9,966 nt of DNA from an uncultured Lachnospiraceae bacterium (GTDB lineage Bacteria > Bacillota > Clostridia > Lachnospirales > Lachnospiraceae): NCBI GenBank assembly GCA_905233835.1, contig CAJOGB010000028.1, positions 1 to 9,966 on the forward strand, given 5' to 3'. Positions within the stretch are counted from its first letter, which is position 1. Each line of letters opens with the position of its first letter. Positions 7,384-9,966 of the stretch are shown here, in pieces. The translations under genes were made by a program, and so were the position numbers. The notes beneath the pieces are model-generated. The model had not been told where the DNA came from and did no database searches. It saw only the letters and a list, made by a program, of their open reading frames with translations.

Positions 7384-7412
7384 TTGGAGTAATTTTTAAA
7401 AAGGACTAGAAT
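7384..7412 (+). promoter_or_regulatory. Candidate promoter for the kinase-like/permease pair
   Basis: TTGGAG (7384-7389) and TAGAAT (7407-7412) are exactly 17 bases apart; the -10 matches consensus at five of six positions. The implied start near 7419 gives a leader of about 50 bases before the ATG at 7470. A consensus TTGACA also occurs at 7332-7337 just after the murI stop, but its best -10 partner (TTTGAT, 7356-7361, 18-base spacing) is weaker. Confidence 0.4.
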
Positions 7413-7457
7413 CAGTAATGACTTAAGGATAAGGTCAGAATGAAATCTTTAAAGACG

Positions 7458-7462
7458 GGAGG
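7458..7462 (+). promoter_or_regulatory. Ribosome-binding site that fixes the kinase-like gene start
   Basis: GGAGG, within GGGAGGAAG, lies seven bases before the ATG at 7470. The in-frame ATG at 7440 has only AAGG (7431-7434) at five bases and would add ten residues ahead of the usual family start. Confidence 0.7.
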
Positions 7463-7469
7463 AAGACGT

Positions 7470-8069
7470 ATGGAAAAGCAGTTAATCGTAGCCATCGGAC
7501 GTGAGTTCGGAAGCGGCGGCCATGAAATTGGTGAACGAATTGCAAAGCAGTTAAATATTTCATTTGTTGATCGAAGCATGCTTGATGAAATGTTTTCCGG
7601 GAACGGGAAGCATAAAGAGCAAATTGAAAAGTATGAGGAAGACGTGGCTAAACCATTTCTTCATAAACATGTGCGAGGTTTTACAAATTCCATTGAAGAG
7701 AATTTGGCAGAGGCACAGTTTGAATACATTCGGGAAAAAGCGGCTTCAGGGGAGTCATTTGTAATCGTGGGACGATGCGGTGAGGCAGTCCTTCGCGGAA
7801 ATGAGAATTTGGTTTCCGTATTCGTATTGGGAGATATGTACGATAAGATTCATCGTGTTATGGATAAGTATTCTCTTCCGGAGCGTGACGCCATTGAAAA
7901 AATCAATCGTCATGACAGAAAGAGAAAGCGTTATCATAACACTTATTCGGATTTTAAATGGGGCGATTCTCGGGGATATGATTTATGCATCAACTCCAGC
8001 AAACTTGGAGTACGCGGCACGGCGGAGATGCTTTGCAAATATATCGAGGACGTTAGAGAAAGGAAGTAA
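7470..8069 (+). CDS. Cytidylate kinase-like family protein
   Basis: A 199-residue protein of the cytidylate-kinase-like family (the 'Cytidylate_kin2' type), related to but distinct from housekeeping Cmk. Visible family marks are IGREFGSGGHEIG (9-21) at the nucleotide-binding loop, FVDRSMLDE (32-40), IVGRCGEAVL (99-108), a basic lid-like stretch HDRKRKRYHNTYSDF (148-162), then KWGDSRGYDLCINSSKLG (163-180). The loop lacks the GK[S/T] lysine of a standard Walker A, as is common in this family, so CMP phosphorylation is not proven and another nucleotide-dependent role is possible. No signal peptide or membrane segment is seen. The chosen start follows GGGAGG; the longer frame from 7440 is less likely. 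The stop TAA shares a base with the next gene's ATG, so the two are probably translated together. The functional tie to an ion permease is unexplained. Confidence 0.85.
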   Translation: MEKQLIVAIGREFGSGGHEIGERIAKQLNISFVDRSMLDEMFSGNGKHKEQIEKYEEDVAKPFLHKHVRGFTNSIEENLAEAQFEYIREKAASGESFVIVGRCGEAVLRGNENLVSVFVLGDMYDKIHRVMDKYSLPERDAIEKINRHDRKRKRYHNTYSDFKWGDSRGYDLCINSSKLGVRGTAEMLCKYIEDVRERK

Positions 8070-9433
8070 TGCACATGCTTTCAACAGCACAGATAGTAGC
8101 GCTTATAATATTTATTCTGATGTTCGTCGCCATCGTTATGGATAAGATTGAACGTCAGTGGGTAACTTTAGGATGCGGAGCGGCTACGCTACTTATTGTA
8201 TTCGGACTTATTATGAAAAGCCCCGCGACAATTTTGGAATCTTTAAATGTTGCCAGTATTTTTCACAGAGACTTTTGGATTACCTCCGAAGCGGAATCCG
8301 CTTCTATCGGTGTCAACTGGTCAACCATTATTTTCATCGCAGGTATGATGATCATGGTAGAGGGTATGGCGGAGGCCGGATTTTTCCGCTGGCTTTGTAT
8401 GCGTATCGCAAAGCTTGTAAATTACAAGCCAACCCCGCTTTTGGTTTCTTTCATGGTAATGTCTTTCTGCCTTGCCATGTTTATTGATTCCATTACCGTT
8501 ATTTTATTCTTGGCTGCGGTTACCGTAGAACTTGCAAAGATGTTAAAGTTTGATCCGGTACCCATGATTTTGTCAGAGATTTTCTGCGCGAACTTAGGAG
8601 GTTCTGCCACCATGTGCGGAGATCCTCCAAACATTATTATCGGAACGGCACTTCACTTGTCATTCTTTGATTTTGTATCTCATACGGGACTTATTGCCTT
8701 TGTTTGTATGTTCCTTGTTATCGGATACTTTTATATGGTTTACCGAAAGGAACTGGCGACGGAGGAAGTAACGGCAGAGGATATCGCCGCACTTCCGGAT
8801 CCGAAGTCTGCAATTAAAAACCCGAAGGAATTTACCTATGCCTGCGTTATCTTCGGATGTGCGGTGGCAATGCTTGTTACACATGCGCAGACAGGACTTA
8901 CCGTTGCCTTTATCGGAACCTTTGTTTCGGCTTTGACCATGATTTTATTCCACAAAGATTTGGTTAAGATTATTAAAAAGGTGGATTACAAAACCTTATT
9001 GTTCTTTGTTGGATTGTTCATTGTTGTAAGTGGTTTGGAAGCAACCGGTGTTCTTGAGATTTTGGCCGGATTTATCGGAAAGGTTTCCGGTGGAAACTTA
9101 AAGGTTATGATTGCCATTATTATTTGGCTTTCTGCAATTGCTTCTGCAATCGTGGATAATATTCCGTTTTCTGCGACCATGGTTCCTGTTATCCGTGCGT
9201 TGGCTGCAACTCAGGGTGTTGACATTAATACCTTGGCTTGGGCACTTGCTATCGGAACCGATGTCGGAGGATCCGCAACACCGATCGGAGCTTCCGCAAA
9301 TGTTGTTGGAACCTCCGTTGCAGCAAAGAACGGTTATGTAATCAGCTGGGGAACCTATTTAAGAACTGCTCTTCCGGCAACGATTATTGTAATTACAGTT
9401 TCTATGTTGATTATTTTTGCCAGATACTGCTAA
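8069..9433 (+). CDS. Ion-transporter superfamily permease (ArsB/CitM/SLC13-like)
   Basis: A 454-residue integral membrane protein with roughly ten to twelve hydrophobic segments (for example 8-24, 32-49, 84-103, 123-152, 204-224, 256-271, 276-295, 308-322, 345-362, 432-450). Two matching helical-hairpin motifs mark the family's twofold repeat: GGSATMCGDPPNIIIG (177-192) in the first half and GGSATPIGASANVVG (400-414) in the second, each preceded by an Asp-containing helix (FIDSITVILF 138-147 and IVDNIPFSAT 361-370). A cytosolic-type linker (about 226-255) joins the halves. Relatives move citrate, other carboxylates, arsenite or Na+/H+; nothing here fixes the substrate, and no arsenic or carboxylate genes lie nearby. 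ATG 8069 overlaps the kinase stop (TAATG). A second ATG at 8075 is better spaced (10 versus 4 bases) from AAGGA (8060-8064), so the true start may be two codons later. A hairpin terminator follows the gene. Confidence 0.88.
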   Translation: MHMLSTAQIVALIIFILMFVAIVMDKIERQWVTLGCGAATLLIVFGLIMKSPATILESLNVASIFHRDFWITSEAESASIGVNWSTIIFIAGMMIMVEGMAEAGFFRWLCMRIAKLVNYKPTPLLVSFMVMSFCLAMFIDSITVILFLAAVTVELAKMLKFDPVPMILSEIFCANLGGSATMCGDPPNIIIGTALHLSFFDFVSHTGLIAFVCMFLVIGYFYMVYRKELATEEVTAEDIAALPDPKSAIKNPKEFTYACVIFGCAVAMLVTHAQTGLTVAFIGTFVSALTMILFHKDLVKIIKKVDYKTLLFFVGLFIVVSGLEATGVLEILAGFIGKVSGGNLKVMIAIIIWLSAIASAIVDNIPFSATMVPVIRALAATQGVDINTLAWALAIGTDVGGSATPIGASANVVGTSVAAKNGYVISWGTYLRTALPATIIVITVSMLIIFARYC

Positions 9434-9456
9434 AAAAATAAGATGAAATGAAAAGG

Positions 9457-9489
9457 TATGCCATGCTATAGTATAAATAGCATGGCATA
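9457..9489 (+). terminator. Intrinsic terminator after the permease gene
   Basis: A perfect 13-bp inverted repeat, TATGCCATGCTAT (9457-9469) and ATAGCATGGCATA (9477-9489), has a seven-base loop and is followed by TTTT. The preceding AAAA and two G-T pairs can lengthen the stem. The T-run is short, so termination may be partial. Confidence 0.75.
9464..9472 (+). promoter_or_regulatory. Candidate extended -10 element inside the terminator, for the DUF3737 gene
   Basis: TGCTATAGT is a good TGn-TATAAT-like element lying across the left arm and loop of the hairpin. The sequence 17 bases upstream (TGAAAT, 9444-9449) is a poor -35. The implied start near 9479 gives a leader of about 40 bases before the ATG at 9520. 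It is the only promoter-like element seen in the 86-base gap. Confidence 0.35.
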
Positions 9490-9519
9490 TTTTGAATTTG
9501 TAGAAAGCGTAGGTGCGGG

Positions 9520-9966
9520 ATGAGAACGAATGAAAAAATTGTAAACGAAAAATTTTTGGAAGAGCGTGAGCTGTTTCACGGGGAAGATTTGCAGTTGGAC
9601 GGATGCGTGTTTGAACAGGGGGAGTCTCCTCTTAAGGAAAGCAGAAATATCACAGCTAAAAAATCACTTTTCCGATGGAAATATCCGTTTTGGTATGCGA
9701 AACATATCGATCTTGAAGAAGTAACGTTTTTTGACGGAGCCAGGGCGGGGGTTTGGTATACCGACCATTTTAAGATGAAGGATGCCATTGTTGAGGCACC
9801 CAAAAACTTCCGAAGATGCGATGACATTTTGCTGGAAAACGTTACCATTCCAAATGCCCTTGAGACTTTGTGGAATTGTAAGAATGTTACGCTTAAGGAT
9901 GTGAGTGCCCAGGGACCGTATTTTGCAATGGGATGCGAGAATGTTACGGTGGATGGATTGAATCTC
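9520..9966 (+). CDS. DUF3737 family protein, 3' end missing
   Basis: The first 149 codons of a gene that runs off the window with no stop. The translation resembles DUF3737 proteins: QGESPLKES (35-43), FRWKYPFWYAKHI (51-63), GARAGVWYTDHF (73-84), VEAPKNFRRCDDI (90-102), LENVTIPNALETLWNC (104-119), then VTLKDVSAQGPYFAM (122-136). The pattern of short repeats, each about 20 residues with 'N-V-T-[I/L/V]' turns, suggests a right-handed beta-helix like that of pectate lyases, but no catalytic activity is known to me for this family. Family members are about 280 residues, so roughly half is visible. There is no signal peptide; the N-terminus is polar. The ATG follows AGGTG (9511-9515) by four bases, an acceptable but not strong ribosome site. 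The gene lies beyond the permease terminator and is probably a separate transcription unit. Confidence 0.8.
   Translation, partial: MRTNEKIVNEKFLEERELFHGEDLQLDGCVFEQGESPLKESRNITAKKSLFRWKYPFWYAKHIDLEEVTFFDGARAGVWYTDHFKMKDAIVEAPKNFRRCDDILLENVTIPNALETLWNCKNVTLKDVSAQGPYFAMGCENVTVDGLNL

Noticed and set aside
7440..7469. ATG at 7440 as the start of the kinase-like gene
   Set aside because: The ribosome site is weaker than GGGAGG before 7470, and the extra ten residues are not typical of the family.
7330..7469. A riboswitch or T-box in the leader of the kinase-like gene
   Set aside because: No recognisable aptamer core, specifier loop or terminator/antiterminator pair was seen; only a short imperfect stem is present.

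Overview
The window looks like chromosomal housekeeping DNA from a low-to-moderate-GC Gram-positive anaerobe of the Clostridia, most likely a member of the Lachnospiraceae. This rests on the style of the ribosome-binding sites (GGGAGG, AAGGAGA), the tightly packed short-gap genes, and the recognisable protein families: a neopullulanase-like GH13, a YhaO/YhaN-like nuclease-ATPase pair with an ENGWGKTT P-loop, PilZ, a DUF3737 protein and a cytidylate kinase-like protein. The family and genus are inference. No mobile element, CRISPR array, tRNA or rRNA was seen.

Left block (1-5333, + strand): the 3' part of a GH13 alpha-glucan hydrolase gene is followed after 9 bases by an SbcD/YhaO-like metallophosphoesterase. 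That gene overlaps by one base (TAATG) a large SbcC/YhaN-like ATPase that has two transmembrane segments in the middle of its coiled coils instead of a zinc hook. These three genes are probably one transcript. The last two should work together as a membrane-tethered nuclease-ATPase complex acting on DNA ends.

Middle block (5334-7329): a PilZ c-di-GMP receptor gene with its own likely promoter converges on a small zinc-ribbon/helix-turn-helix gene resembling the flagellar-operon protein YvyF. The two share a bidirectional terminator at 6161-6203. The small gene diverges from the glutamate racemase gene murI across a 93-base gap holding two overlapping, oppositely directed promoter candidates. 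PilZ and a YvyF-like protein side by side hint at motility or surface control; MurI makes D-glutamate for peptidoglycan.

Right block (7330-9966, + strand): a 140-base leader with a promoter candidate precedes a cytidylate kinase-like gene. This overlaps by one base (TAATG) a permease gene of the ion-transporter (ArsB/CitM/SLC13) superfamily. A 13-bp hairpin terminator closes this pair, and its loop region also carries an extended -10 promoter candidate for the next gene. That gene is the 5' part of a DUF3737 protein with a repetitive beta-helix-like sequence and runs off the window.

Every gap between genes is under 150 bases. No clearly new biological system is visible. The points most worth a second look are the membrane-inserted SbcC-like ATPase, the translationally coupled kinase-like/permease pair with an unusual P-loop, and the compact regulatory sites in the gaps.
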